From: JAIEOG01 sp964611895
Lineage (GTDB): Bacteria > Bdellovibrionota > FAC87 > UBA2466
DNA length: 64,000 nt
Direction: 5' to 3'
Assembly (NCBI GenBank): GCA_964611895.1
Contig: CAZTDN010000012.1
Span: 1-64,000 of the forward strand
A program made the position numbers and the translations under genes. The notes under the pieces are model-generated. The model searched no databases and was not told where the DNA came from. It saw only the letters and a program-made list of their open reading frames with translations. Positions 42,942 through 51,218 of this stretch are shown one piece after another (positions within the stretch are counted from its first letter, which is position 1; every line of letters starts with the position of its first letter).

Positions 42942-43523
42942 TTAGGTCCGAAGCGACTTAAAAATTCCCTTCGAGACTTCCTTCAAAGTATCAAAGACGC
43001 CTCGACCCTGCAGCGCAACTGCCTCTAGTTCCGGAGCGCCAAATGTATTGAGCTCTTCATGCAATACTTTGATCGGAATAGGGTTTGGGATATCGCGCTT
43101 GTTGTATTGAAAAACGAGAGGGATCTGACGCAGATCGTAGCCTTCTTCTTTGAGATTATCGTCGAGACTCTTCAAGCTTTCGAGGTTTTCCTCCATGCGA
43201 TCCACTTGAGAGTCGGCCACAAAAACAATCCCATCTACACCTTTGAGAACCAGACGCCGGCTCGCGTCGTAAAATTGTTGGCCGGGTACGGTGTAAAGGT
43301 GAAAACGAGTGCGGAATCCTTTTATATCCCCAATATTGAGGGGCAAAAAATCAAAGAACAAAGTCCGCTCGGTTTCATTGGGTAGCGAAACCATCTTGCC
43401 ACGATTGGCAGGCGCGGTTTGTTCATAGATATATTGAAGGTTTGTCGTCTTACCGCCCATTCCAGGGCCGTAATAGACCAGCTTACAAATGATTTCTCGA
43501 GCAGCGTAATTGATAAAAGACAT
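42942..43523 (-). CDS. mglA: MglA-type small GTPase
   Basis: A 193-residue Ras-like GTPase: P-loop GPGMGGKTT at 19-27, TVPGQ (switch II, where Ras has DxxGQ), QYNKRD (NKxD base motif). It matches MglA, which sets cell polarity and regulates gliding or pilus motility. Its GAP partner MglB is not adjacent. It follows recR with a one-base TAATG overlap, an unusual neighbour for a polarity gene. Confidence 0.93.
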   Translation of the reverse strand: MSFINYAAREIICKLVYYGPGMGGKTTNLQYIYEQTAPANRGKMVSLPNETERTLFFDFLPLNIGDIKGFRTRFHLYTVPGQQFYDASRRLVLKGVDGIVFVADSQVDRMEENLESLKSLDDNLKEEGYDLRQIPLVFQYNKRDIPNPIPIKVLHEELNTFGAPELEAVALQGRGVFDTLKEVSKGIFKSLRT

Positions 43524-44131
43524 TAGAGTGAAACCCGGTTTTGTAACGCTTTGCCCAACGTGGCCCCGTCTAGGTATTCGATCTCAGCGCCAACAGGGAT
43601 TCCGTGAGCAATGCGGCTAACTTTCACCCCATTGTATTTGATGAGGCGTGCGATATACAACGCTGTTGTGTCCCCCTCGACTGTAGGGTTGGTCGCCAAG
43701 ATAACTTCTTTTACAATGCCTTGCTTCAATCGTTCTTGGAGTTTTTCGATCCGTAGTTTGCTTTCGTCCATTCCGTCCAGAGGAGATAGCACGCCATGCA
43801 AGACATGGTACTTCCCCTGAAAATGGCGGCTGCGTTCAAAAGCCAAGATATCCGAAGGCTCTTCAACAACGCAGATAATTTCGTCCGTGCGTTGCGTGTT
43901 GGAGCAAATGGCACAAACAGGTTGCTCCGTGAAATTACAACACTGTACACAAGAGTGGAGCGTGGTCCGCGCGCTCTGAATGCTTTCGGCAAGTCCCAGT
44001 GCAAACTGCTCGGGCTGTCGCAAAATATAGTAGGCCAATCGAGTCGCGGTTTTGCGCCCAATTCCAGGCAACTCCATCAGCTCCCCAATCATGGCTTCTA
44101 AAGCCAAGATTCCTGTGTTTTCTTTGTCCAA
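43523..44131 (-). CDS. recR: Recombination protein RecR
   Basis: A 202-residue RecFOR component that loads RecA at gaps. Visible: N-terminal helix-hairpin-helix (MELPGIGRKTATRLAYY), a C4 zinc finger (CVQCCNFTEQPVCAIC), and a Toprim domain (ICVVEEPSDILAFER, VILATNPTVEGDTTALYIARL). TTG at 44131 gives a family-normal length; the internal ATG at 44092 would be short. It lies 10 bases after dnaX; the YbaB/EbfC gene often found between the two is absent. Confidence 0.95.
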   Translation of the reverse strand: MDKENTGILALEAMIGELMELPGIGRKTATRLAYYILRQPEQFALGLAESIQSARTTLHSCVQCCNFTEQPVCAICSNTQRTDEIICVVEEPSDILAFERSRHFQGKYHVLHGVLSPLDGMDESKLRIEKLQERLKQGIVKEVILATNPTVEGDTTALYIARLIKYNGVKVSRIAHGIPVGAEIEYLDGATLGKALQNRVSL

Positions 44132-44141
44132 TCGTACCTAC

Positions 44142-45815
44142 TTATAGTTCCACGTTGACGTCGACAACCTCTGCTCCAAGCGCTTCTTGCATTTGCACAA
44201 CAGAGGGGTGCTCTAGTGCATCTTTCTTGATGCGGGCGGTTTCGTCTTGCCGCGATTTTTCCATGCTTTGTACATTTTGGGCTTCTCGGCTATCCAGAGC
44301 AAGGGACACCTCTTGCCCAAAAAAGGCTTTTAACTGCTCTTCTATATCGGCCCGGTTCTTTTTGTCGCGCGCTTGACGCTCGTAAAAACTTCCCTGGGGA
44401 AAAGTGAGTAGAACTTTTCCTCCTGGTCGAGATTGAAACTCTCCATGGCAGAGGAGTGCTCCCAGCAGGGGCCGTCTTTTCATCACGGCGTCGATAAAAC
44501 CCTGCCAATTTGGGCCAGAGCTAGAAACTGAGTGCGGGGGTGCGGGAGGAGGCTCCGGCCGTCGCGGTGGCGCCGAAGCGGTAGCCGGCGGAGCCGTGAG
44601 TGGCACGGCCGGTCGTGCAGCAGCCGGTTTTGGGCTAGCCGTTACTGGCTTGCTGACCGGACCTGTTGGCGTTTTTCCGCTGAGAGTCCCTTCCAAACGT
44701 GCGAGTGGTTCAAGCTGAGCCATGCGCACAGCAGCCATTTCTAAAATAAAACGGGGGTGATTTGCCCACTCAAGCTGCCCTGTCGTGTGGTTGAGGAGTT
44801 GCGCCATGCGCTCCAGAGCCACCCGGTTTGTTTTTGCTGCAATTTGTTCCAGTTGTTGAAAATGCGAACCGGCAATGTCCAGTTCGTCCTGCGTCACGGG
44901 GGCGCCGGTTTCTTTGGAGAGCGCCAGCAAATATAGCAAGCGAAGCTCTTCTAAGCAGCGTTCGGAAAAATGCTTGAGGTCTATCCCCGCCGCATGGCAG
45001 TTTTTTAATAAAGCCAAAATACGGGGGATGTCCTTGTCGACGATAGCTGCCCAAAAATCTGTAATGGAAGTGGTCGGGCTAATCCCCAAGGCTGCTACCA
45101 GACGTGCTTCGGTGAGTTCTTCTTTTGTTTGTTCATGAGAGAGAACCTGATCCAAGAGAGAAAGAGCGTCTCGCAAACTCCCATCCGCATGACTAGCTAG
45201 GGTTCGCAGCCCTTCTTCTGTAATTCGAACTCCCTCGGCTTGGAGGATTTGCTTGAGCCTGTCGACAATTTGAGTTTGAGACAGCCGACGAAACTCAAAC
45301 CGTTGGCACCGAGAAAGGATCGTCACCGGGATTTTTTGAGATTCCGTGGTGGCCAAAACAAAAACCACATGCGCGGGAGGCTCTTCGAGCGTTTTTAACA
45401 GGGCGTTGAAAGCGCTGAGAGAGAGCATGTGCGCTTCATCAATAATATAGATCTTATAAAAACCAGAGGCCGCACTGTAAGCGACATTGTCTCGGATGCT
45501 GCGGACGGCCTCGACTCCGTTGTGAGAAGCTCCGTCGATTTCGGCTACGTCCACCGAGCGGCTTTCAGCAATAGCAGTACATTCTTCGCACGTATTGCAA
45601 GGCACAGCCTCTTTGGCGTTGGGGCACCGGATAGCTTTGGCAAAGATTCGGGCGACCGAGGTTTTCCCTACGCCACGAGCACCGCTAAACAAGTATGCGT
45701 GAGAAACGCGCTGAGAAAGAATGGCATTTTTGAGGGTTTGGACGACATGGCCTTGGCCTATGAGATCTTCGAACTTATGAGGACGCCACCGTCGTGCAAT
45801 TGCCAGGTATGCCAT
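44142..45815 (-). CDS. dnaX: DNA polymerase III subunit gamma/tau
   Basis: A 557-residue clamp-loader ATPase: Walker A GARGVGKTS, Walker B YIIDEAHML, a zinc finger (CPNAKEAVPCNTCEEC), SRC motif LSRCQRF, and a Pro/Ala-rich linker (residues about 395-450) before a tau-like C-terminal domain. The SRP RNA gene is 17 bases upstream. No E. coli-type frameshift for gamma was found. Start ATG at 45815. Confidence 0.95.
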   Translation of the reverse strand: MAYLAIARRWRPHKFEDLIGQGHVVQTLKNAILSQRVSHAYLFSGARGVGKTSVARIFAKAIRCPNAKEAVPCNTCEECTAIAESRSVDVAEIDGASHNGVEAVRSIRDNVAYSAASGFYKIYIIDEAHMLSLSAFNALLKTLEEPPAHVVFVLATTESQKIPVTILSRCQRFEFRRLSQTQIVDRLKQILQAEGVRITEEGLRTLASHADGSLRDALSLLDQVLSHEQTKEELTEARLVAALGISPTTSITDFWAAIVDKDIPRILALLKNCHAAGIDLKHFSERCLEELRLLYLLALSKETGAPVTQDELDIAGSHFQQLEQIAAKTNRVALERMAQLLNHTTGQLEWANHPRFILEMAAVRMAQLEPLARLEGTLSGKTPTGPVSKPVTASPKPAAARPAVPLTAPPATASAPPRRPEPPPAPPHSVSSSGPNWQGFIDAVMKRRPLLGALLCHGEFQSRPGGKVLLTFPQGSFYERQARDKKNRADIEEQLKAFFGQEVSLALDSREAQNVQSMEKSRQDETARIKKDALEHPSVVQMQEALGAEVVDVNVEL

Positions 45816-45832
45816 AAAGAGAGAAAAAAAGA

Positions 45833-45928
45833 GGCTCGGGTATCCTGCGACGCACGCTTCACATTGTTACCGCTGCTTCCTTCCGGACCTGACGGGGTTC
45901 ACAAGGATTTGCCGCGCAGGGCCGAGCC
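45833..45928 (-). ncRNA. ffs: Bacterial SRP RNA (4.5S type)
   Basis: About 96 nt on the minus strand, with terminal complementarity GGCTCGGC/ACCCGAGCC and the strictly conserved apical block GTCAGGTCCGGAAGGAAGCAGC near the middle, which binds the M domain of Ffh. The location directly upstream of dnaX is known in several bacteria. Ends were set from the outer stem. Confidence 0.93.
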
Positions 45929-45941
45929 ACATTTGTGTCCA

Positions 45942-45969
45942 ACTATATTCGCTTTGACCCACGGGGCAA
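45942..45969 (-). promoter_or_regulatory. Possible sigma-70-type promoter for SRP RNA
   Basis: On the minus strand TTGCCC (45969-45964) and TATAGT (45947-45942) are 16 bases apart and end 13 bases before the RNA 5' stem. Fair match to -35/-10; not unique proof. Confidence 0.4.
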
Positions 45970-46102
45970 TAAAAATCCCCCCTCTCTCTCAACGAGGTGC
46001 GTTGAAAAAAAGGCGGTAGCACAAGTGTAAAGGGGATGTTTAAATAAATCCGGGCAAAAACAGAAGCAGATCGGATGCTTAGCTAATTGGGGGGGCTGGG
46101 GC

Positions 46103-46579
46103 TTGAATCGACTTCAACGGATTTTTCTGACGTTGGCCTTGTGCCTAGGTTTGGGGCAATCAGCCGCAGCTGCGGGCTCTCCCGTATCGCTCTTTAACTT
46201 TCAGGTATCTGGCATCGGTGTCTGGACACCCACCGCGAGCTCTCTCTTTGTGCACGGAGCATGGTCTCCCTATTTTGGTTTGGGGGTTTTAGGCATTCGC
46301 GGGGAGATCGGTGTCACTGGCTTGGATTTCGGCGGTGGCCGGATACTGATTTCCAATTACGAAGCCCTTTTGCATATAGCCTTGTTTCCGACGTTAGCCA
46401 TTGAGGGAGGGGGAGGCATGCATCTCTGGCACAACCAAGGGGTCCCGGCCATGGCGTTCTCGGGCAATCTGATTTTCTCCGGAGTGGCTTATGTCGATCG
46501 CCTGTTCGCGGGCTATACGCGCTACACGGGGGCCGGAGGCGCCAATATTCTCCGTGCCGGAGTGGGGTTTGAACTTTAA
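46103..46579 (+). CDS. Exported protein, predicted outer-membrane or beta-rich
   Basis: A 158-residue protein with a signal peptide ending near AAA-AG (residues 23-26) and a glycine-rich, alternating hydrophobic pattern (YFGLGVLGIRGEIGVTGLDFGGG) and a C-terminal ...GVGFEL, the arrangement of small outer-membrane beta-barrel or related proteins. Family not recognised. TTG start at 46103 after a G-rich run (GGGGGGCTGGGG). It precedes the LspA-like gene by 14 bases. Confidence 0.6.
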   Translation: MNRLQRIFLTLALCLGLGQSAAAAGSPVSLFNFQVSGIGVWTPTASSLFVHGAWSPYFGLGVLGIRGEIGVTGLDFGGGRILISNYEALLHIALFPTLAIEGGGGMHLWHNQGVPAMAFSGNLIFSGVAYVDRLFAGYTRYTGAGGANILRAGVGFEL

Positions 46580-46593
46580 GGGGTTGGGGAAAG

Positions 46594-47166
46594 ATGGTCT
46601 TAGATAGTCAAAAGCATTTGCGTCGCCAGTTGCGGTTTCAGTCTCAGCTCGAAAAACGGCGAAGGTATCGTAGCTGGGCGCAGGCCTTTCAGTTGGGGGC
46701 GCTTTTCGTATTTGCGGATCAGATAGTCCGAACTTACTGCGCGGGGCAAGTGGCTGCCGATGAACAGCACTGGATTTTTGGAATGAGTTTTTTACGGTTG
46801 GTTCGAATTCCCGACGAAAGCGCGATCGAACTAGTCCAGCGACTACTCTCTCCTCAATGGCAGGAGTTGCCACATTATCTAACGCTAGCACTGTGGCTCG
46901 CATTCTCTGGGCTGCTCCTCTCTCGCATGCGGCATGCAAGGTTTGGAGAGCTTGTCGCATTTGCATTGGTATTGGCGGGAGGTTTTTCTAATTTGCTGTC
47001 CTTGCGTTTTACCACCCATCAATTTGATGCGCTTTTGCTTCAAGTCGGCAAGGACTATGTAACTTTCAATTTGGCCGATTTATTTATGATTATCGGAAGC
47101 TATTTTATTTTGCGTGGTTATTTGCTTAGACTTCGGCTGGGATGGTTGAAATTTTCTCGCATTTAA
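46594..47166 (+). CDS. Divergent signal peptidase II-like membrane protein
   Basis: A 190-residue protein with about four hydrophobic helices. The LspA outline is there: FADQIVRTY in the first helix (family DQxxK), GGFSNLLSLR, QFDALLLQVG and VTFNLADLFMIIG. The catalytic FNxAD aspartate and a possible partner aspartate (QFD, 17 residues before) remain, but the GNxxDR motif has become SNLLSLR with serine for aspartate. Normal LspA is 150-180 residues. It may be a specialised or inactive relative. A typical lspA may exist elsewhere. Confidence 0.5.
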   Translation: MVLDSQKHLRRQLRFQSQLEKRRRYRSWAQAFQLGALFVFADQIVRTYCAGQVAADEQHWIFGMSFLRLVRIPDESAIELVQRLLSPQWQELPHYLTLALWLAFSGLLLSRMRHARFGELVAFALVLAGGFSNLLSLRFTTHQFDALLLQVGKDYVTFNLADLFMIIGSYFILRGYLLRLRLGWLKFSRI

Positions 47167-47291
47167 ATAGCGCTACTTTTCTTTCGTTTGGCGCAGTGCT
47201 GTTGGGCAGCTATTTATTGATTCTTGTAATCTACCGAGTACTTCGAAATCGGCATCACAAAAAAAAACATCGGCTATCCGGAGATTCCTAG
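47142..47291 (+). CDS. Possible 49-residue single-helix membrane microprotein
   Basis: An ATG at 47142 opens 49 codons ending TAG at 47291: a hydrophobic helix (about residues 12-31) followed by a basic, His/Lys-rich tail (RNRHHKKKHR). It overlaps the LspA-like gene by 25 bases in another frame and ends 3 bases before the convergent kinase stop, filling the gap. It is plausible but there is no ribosome site evidence; could be chance. Confidence 0.35.
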   Translation: MVEIFSHLNSATFLSFGAVLLGSYLLILVIYRVLRNRHHKKKHRLSGDS

Positions 47292-47294
47292 AAT

Positions 47295-48257
47295 TTAAAC
47301 GCGCTGTTGGTTGAGCTTTTCCCACTGGACGGAGAGTGTTTCGATCTGCTCCTGCCAAAAACGCTCGGTGCCGAAGTAAGGGAACGCTGCTTTGAAGGCG
47401 CCATCATTCCAACGTTGCCCAATCCAAGTGTTGAAGTAGATCATGCGCAGTGCTCGCAATGGTTCAATGAGTTTAAAACTCTCCGGATCAAAACCTCGAA
47501 TCTGTTCATAGGCTTCGAGCAAGATCGCTTTGCGTTCTTTACCGTCTTCATCGTCCGCCCCAGTAAGCATCCAAATATCCTGCACCGGAGGGGCGTAGCA
47601 CATATCATCAAAATCTAAAAAGAACGGCTCATTCCCTTGCCACAAAATATTGCCCGCATGGCAATCTCCATGAAGCAAAATGCTTTCGCGCCCTCCAAAC
47701 CACGGGTCGATGTGATCGCAAATCTGATCTACCAACTGCGAGTATCTCGGAGCGACCGTTGGAGGCAATAAACCTAGATCCAGAAGAGTTTTCAAAGCGC
47801 CGCGTCCATAGGTCGTCGGCGATAAAACGGGTCGTGGTGACTTTTTATAGGTCGCACCCACATTGTGCAAGCGAGCCAAAAATCTTCCCAAACGCTCTAG
47901 CTGCTCGGGGTTTAGTTCTGGCTCTAGTCTGCCGGCCTTTTTTGGAAAGACCGTGAACCAAACCCCCTTTGCCTGAAACAGGGTTTCTCCAGTGGCGTTT
48001 TCCATTGGCCGCACGACAGGGATTTCATTTTCTTCCAAGGCTTTTAAGAAGTGATGCTCCGTTTCGAGAGTGTCTTTGTTCCAACGGCCCGGTCGATAAA
48101 ACTTAATGACACGATTTGGCTCGTCTTCCATTTGCACATCGTAAACACGGTTTTCCATGGCGTTCAGTGCCAAGAAGCGGCCGGTGCAACGCCCACCTAA
48201 AGTTTCTACGGCGTCAAAAATCACTTCGGGGAGAATTTCAAGAAAGTTATCCAGCAT
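47295..48257 (-). CDS. srkA: SrkA/YihE-type stress response protein kinase
   Basis: About 320 residues, aminoglycoside-phosphotransferase-like fold. Visible: YDVQMED...VIKFYRPGRW (nucleotide lysine region), LHGDCHAGNILW (catalytic loop with Asp) and FLDFDDMCYAPPVQDIW (metal-binding DFDD). YihE/SrkA is a Ser/Thr kinase that protects against stress-induced death. The frame runs open to 48476, but ATG at 48257 gives the family start. It follows the TPR gene by 10 bases. Confidence 0.92.
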   Translation of the reverse strand: MLDNFLEILPEVIFDAVETLGGRCTGRFLALNAMENRVYDVQMEDEPNRVIKFYRPGRWNKDTLETEHHFLKALEENEIPVVRPMENATGETLFQAKGVWFTVFPKKAGRLEPELNPEQLERLGRFLARLHNVGATYKKSPRPVLSPTTYGRGALKTLLDLGLLPPTVAPRYSQLVDQICDHIDPWFGGRESILLHGDCHAGNILWQGNEPFFLDFDDMCYAPPVQDIWMLTGADDEDGKERKAILLEAYEQIRGFDPESFKLIEPLRALRMIYFNTWIGQRWNDGAFKAAFPYFGTERFWQEQIETLSVQWEKLNQQRV

Positions 48258-48267
48258 CGTCTGCTGC

Positions 48268-49146
48268 TTACCCTCGTCCCGTGCGCAATAGGGCGTCAAT
48301 ATGCCGACGGAGGGTTTCGTTCGAAGTTTCAGACATTTCTTCGAGCTCCTGCAATCTTCCTTGGTGAAAGAGAAAGTCTGCTCTCCCCATTTGGATATCC
48401 TGCAGTCGAACCGATTCCGCTGCAAGGATCTCCCGGCGCTTTTGGAGAACCTTGTCCCGTTCAATCTGGCGAACACGAGCCAATTGTTGCTGTTCAGCTA
48501 ACAGGAACATTTCTCCTGCGCGGGCATCGTCAGCTTGCTCAAACACGGAGGCCAAAAGCGCGGTGACCGATGGGGAATGCGGATCGAGCGCATGGGCCCT
48601 TTGAGCGGCCAAGAGCGCAGGCATTGTGTCTCCAGATGCCGACAGAAGGTCGGCCAAAGCCGCCTGGGCGATGGCGTTTCCCGGGTCTTTTTCTAGGAGT
48701 TCTTGAAAAAAACGTCTTCCGCGCGAAGCATTTTCAGTTTCCAGGTACGCCCCCACTAAATCGTAGGCAGCCATTCCACTTTTCGGATTAAGCCGGACCG
48801 ACTTTTCTAAAAAGGGGGTCGCCTCTTCGGGCGCGCGAAAATCACGCGCCAGTCGGATGCCGACTTCATACAAAAGCTGTGGGTCCTGAGGCTGGAGCGC
48901 AAGCTGCTTTTTGAGCCGCGAGAGCTCCTTTTCCCGTCTTTTCGATTCGGCGGGTAAGGGGCGTTCTATTCGAGCGTAGTCCCGGGGTCGTGGCGCCACA
49001 GCAGAGGGAGACGAAGTTCCTAAAATCTTTTCAGAAACAGCTCGTTTTGGTGATGGCGTTTGGCGAGCGGGCGTAGAGCCCCAATAAAGGGCCAACCCGA
49101 TCGCCAAGATTCCGAACGACCAATACCTGAAAAACCGGCCAAACAT
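48268..49146 (-). CDS. TPR-repeat membrane-anchored protein
   Basis: A 292-residue protein with an N-terminal transmembrane helix (about 5-22), a proline-rich spacer, then several tetratricopeptide repeats (residues about 85-210; for example YEVGIRLARDF and QAALADLLSASGD) and a charged coiled-coil C-terminus with Gln/Arg/Glu-rich helices. Scaffold role, partners unknown. Same operon as the SrkA-type kinase downstream. Divergent from ygiQ. Confidence 0.8.
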   Translation of the reverse strand: MFGRFFRYWSFGILAIGLALYWGSTPARQTPSPKRAVSEKILGTSSPSAVAPRPRDYARIERPLPAESKRREKELSRLKKQLALQPQDPQLLYEVGIRLARDFRAPEEATPFLEKSVRLNPKSGMAAYDLVGAYLETENASRGRRFFQELLEKDPGNAIAQAALADLLSASGDTMPALLAAQRAHALDPHSPSVTALLASVFEQADDARAGEMFLLAEQQQLARVRQIERDKVLQKRREILAAESVRLQDIQMGRADFLFHQGRLQELEEMSETSNETLRRHIDALLRTGRG

Positions 49147-49203
49147 GCCTATCGTTTACCATATTTTTCCCCTCCGAGTGGGCTTTTGAGGTATGGAAGG
49201 GCC

Positions 49204-51213
49204 GTGGAATCCCCTCCAAACCAGCTCAGGGCACAATCGGCACCCAGAAACCTCGCTCCTTTGCCCATGTCCCCAGAAGAGGTGCGAGCTCGAGGCTGGG
49301 ACAGTGTCGACGTGGTCTTCGTGACGGGGGATGCCTATGTCGACCACCCTAGCTTTGCTACAGGCATTCTTGCTCGAGTTTTGGAAAACGCCGGATACCG
49401 CGTGGCGGTGTTGAGTCAGCCTGACTGGCGCACCTGTGAGCCGTGGAAGCGATTTGGGCGTCCCCGATTATTTTTCGCCATCAGTGCGGGGAACATGGAC
49501 TCCATGATTAACCACTATACCGCCAACCGAAAAGTCCGAAACGACGATGCTTATTCGCCCGGCGGCAAAATCGGGTTGCGGCCCGATCGGGCCACTTTGC
49601 CGTATTGCCAGCGCGCACGTGAGGCTTACCCGGGCGTACCGGTAATCGCCGGGGGAGTGGAGGCTTCCTTACGCCGCTTGGCCCACTATGATTACTGGAG
49701 CGATACCGTTCGTAAGTCCATCTTGCTCGATGCCAAGGCCGATCTTGTTGTTTATGGAATGGGGGAGAGACCGATACTCGAAGTCGCTCGGCGTCTGGCA
49801 GGCGGAGAATCTGTTCGCGACTTAAGGAACATGCGCGCAGTAGCGTTCGCGCTCGGCGCTGCAGAGTCGCCCACAACAGAAAAACCCTGGGCGGATAGTT
49901 TTGGTCAGGGAGTCCAGGAAATCCCCTCCTTTGAGGCCGTCAGTACGGACAAACATGCCTTTGTTGAGGCCACGAGAGCGATTCATTTGAATACAAATCC
50001 GTTCAATGCGCGGACACTTATCCAGCTTCATGGAGCGCGAGCGGTTGTGGTCAATCCCCCCGATCTTCCCCTGGACCAGGCAGCACTGGATCGAGTGTAC
50101 GACTTGCCGTTTTCGAGAAAACCACACCCGTCCTATACAGAGTCCATACCCGCTTTTGAAATGATTCGAGACTCGGTCACTATTATGCGTGGATGTTTTG
50201 GGGGGTGTACTTTTTGCAGCATCACCACGCATCAGGGACGCATTATTCAATCGCGATCCAAGCAGTCGGTACTTAATGAGCTAAACAAGCTTGCCTCAAG
50301 TCCGGGATTCAAGGGGATCGTGAGCGACATCGGAGGGCCCACCGCCAATATGTATGAAATGCGGTGCACACGTCCCGAGGTAGAGAAAAAGTGTAAGCGC
50401 TTGTCTTGCGTACATCCTACGATTTGTAAACTTTTGGGAACCGATCACGGGCCGATTACAGAACTGATGCGTGCGTCTAGAAAAGTTCCCGGTGTACGAA
50501 AAGTCTTTGTTGCAAGTGGCGTTCGAATGGATCTAGCTCAACTGTCGCCCGAGTACTTAGATGAATTGGCCGAACACCACGTGGGGGGGCACCTCAAAGT
50601 TGCGCCTGAACACACGGATCCGAATACGTTGAGTCTCATGAAAAAACCGTCGATAGAAAACTTTGAAAAGTTTGCTAAGGGCTTTAAGGACGCATCAGCG
50701 CGAGTGGGAAAGCCTAAACAGTACCTCGTTCCGTACTTTATCGCGAGCCACCCAGGCTCTGATCTCAACGCCATGATAGATCTCGCGATTTTTCTCAAAC
50801 GCAACGGATACCGTCCCGATCAAGTCCAGGATTTTATTCCCGCTCCCTTCGATATCGCGACCTGCATGTACCATACAGGGATAGAGCCCATGACCCGTAA
50901 GCCAGTCCACGTCGATAAACACTTGCGCAATCGCAAGCTACAGCGCGCGTTGATGCAGTTTTTTAAACCGGAAAACTATTTCCAGGTGCGAGAAGCGCTG
51001 GAGCAGGCGGGACGCACGGATCTAATAGGCCGAGGGTGCGACGCTCTCATCCCCGATCACCCACCTCAAGCGGCATTGCAGGCCCGCCGCGAAAAAGCGC
51101 AAGGCGAGTTTGGGCAGTATGTGCACACCATTCCCAAGCCAGGTTCCAAAACAGGGTATCGACCAGGGCGCCGAACCGCAACCCGTCGAGATCGTCCCGA
51201 GCACCACGCGTAA
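49204..51213 (+). CDS. ygiQ: YgiQ family radical SAM protein
   Basis: About 669 residues with the family start SPEEVRARGWDSVDVVFVTGDAYVDHP, DRATLPYCQRAREAYPGVPVI, and the radical SAM cluster motif CFGGCTFC. KVAPEHTDPN and a basic C-terminal tail are also typical. Function unknown; the family is widely conserved. The frame runs open to 49060, but that part overlaps the TPR gene. GTG at 49204 with GAGG upstream is preferred; ATG at 49267 would lose the family N-terminus. Confidence 0.9.
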   Translation: MESPPNQLRAQSAPRNLAPLPMSPEEVRARGWDSVDVVFVTGDAYVDHPSFATGILARVLENAGYRVAVLSQPDWRTCEPWKRFGRPRLFFAISAGNMDSMINHYTANRKVRNDDAYSPGGKIGLRPDRATLPYCQRAREAYPGVPVIAGGVEASLRRLAHYDYWSDTVRKSILLDAKADLVVYGMGERPILEVARRLAGGESVRDLRNMRAVAFALGAAESPTTEKPWADSFGQGVQEIPSFEAVSTDKHAFVEATRAIHLNTNPFNARTLIQLHGARAVVVNPPDLPLDQAALDRVYDLPFSRKPHPSYTESIPAFEMIRDSVTIMRGCFGGCTFCSITTHQGRIIQSRSKQSVLNELNKLASSPGFKGIVSDIGGPTANMYEMRCTRPEVEKKCKRLSCVHPTICKLLGTDHGPITELMRASRKVPGVRKVFVASGVRMDLAQLSPEYLDELAEHHVGGHLKVAPEHTDPNTLSLMKKPSIENFEKFAKGFKDASARVGKPKQYLVPYFIASHPGSDLNAMIDLAIFLKRNGYRPDQVQDFIPAPFDIATCMYHTGIEPMTRKPVHVDKHLRNRKLQRALMQFFKPENYFQVREALEQAGRTDLIGRGCDALIPDHPPQAALQARREKAQGEFGQYVHTIPKPGSKTGYRPGRRTATRRDRPEHHA

Positions 51214-51218
51214 AAAGG

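Noticed and set aside
45000..45006. A AAA AAC slippery heptamer in dnaX
   Set aside because: It is near residue 270, the -1 frame stays open for about 75 codons, and there is no clear downstream hairpin; not like the E. coli gamma frameshift.
45429..46019. 196-residue plus-strand ORF
   Set aside because: It runs antisense to dnaX and through the SRP RNA.
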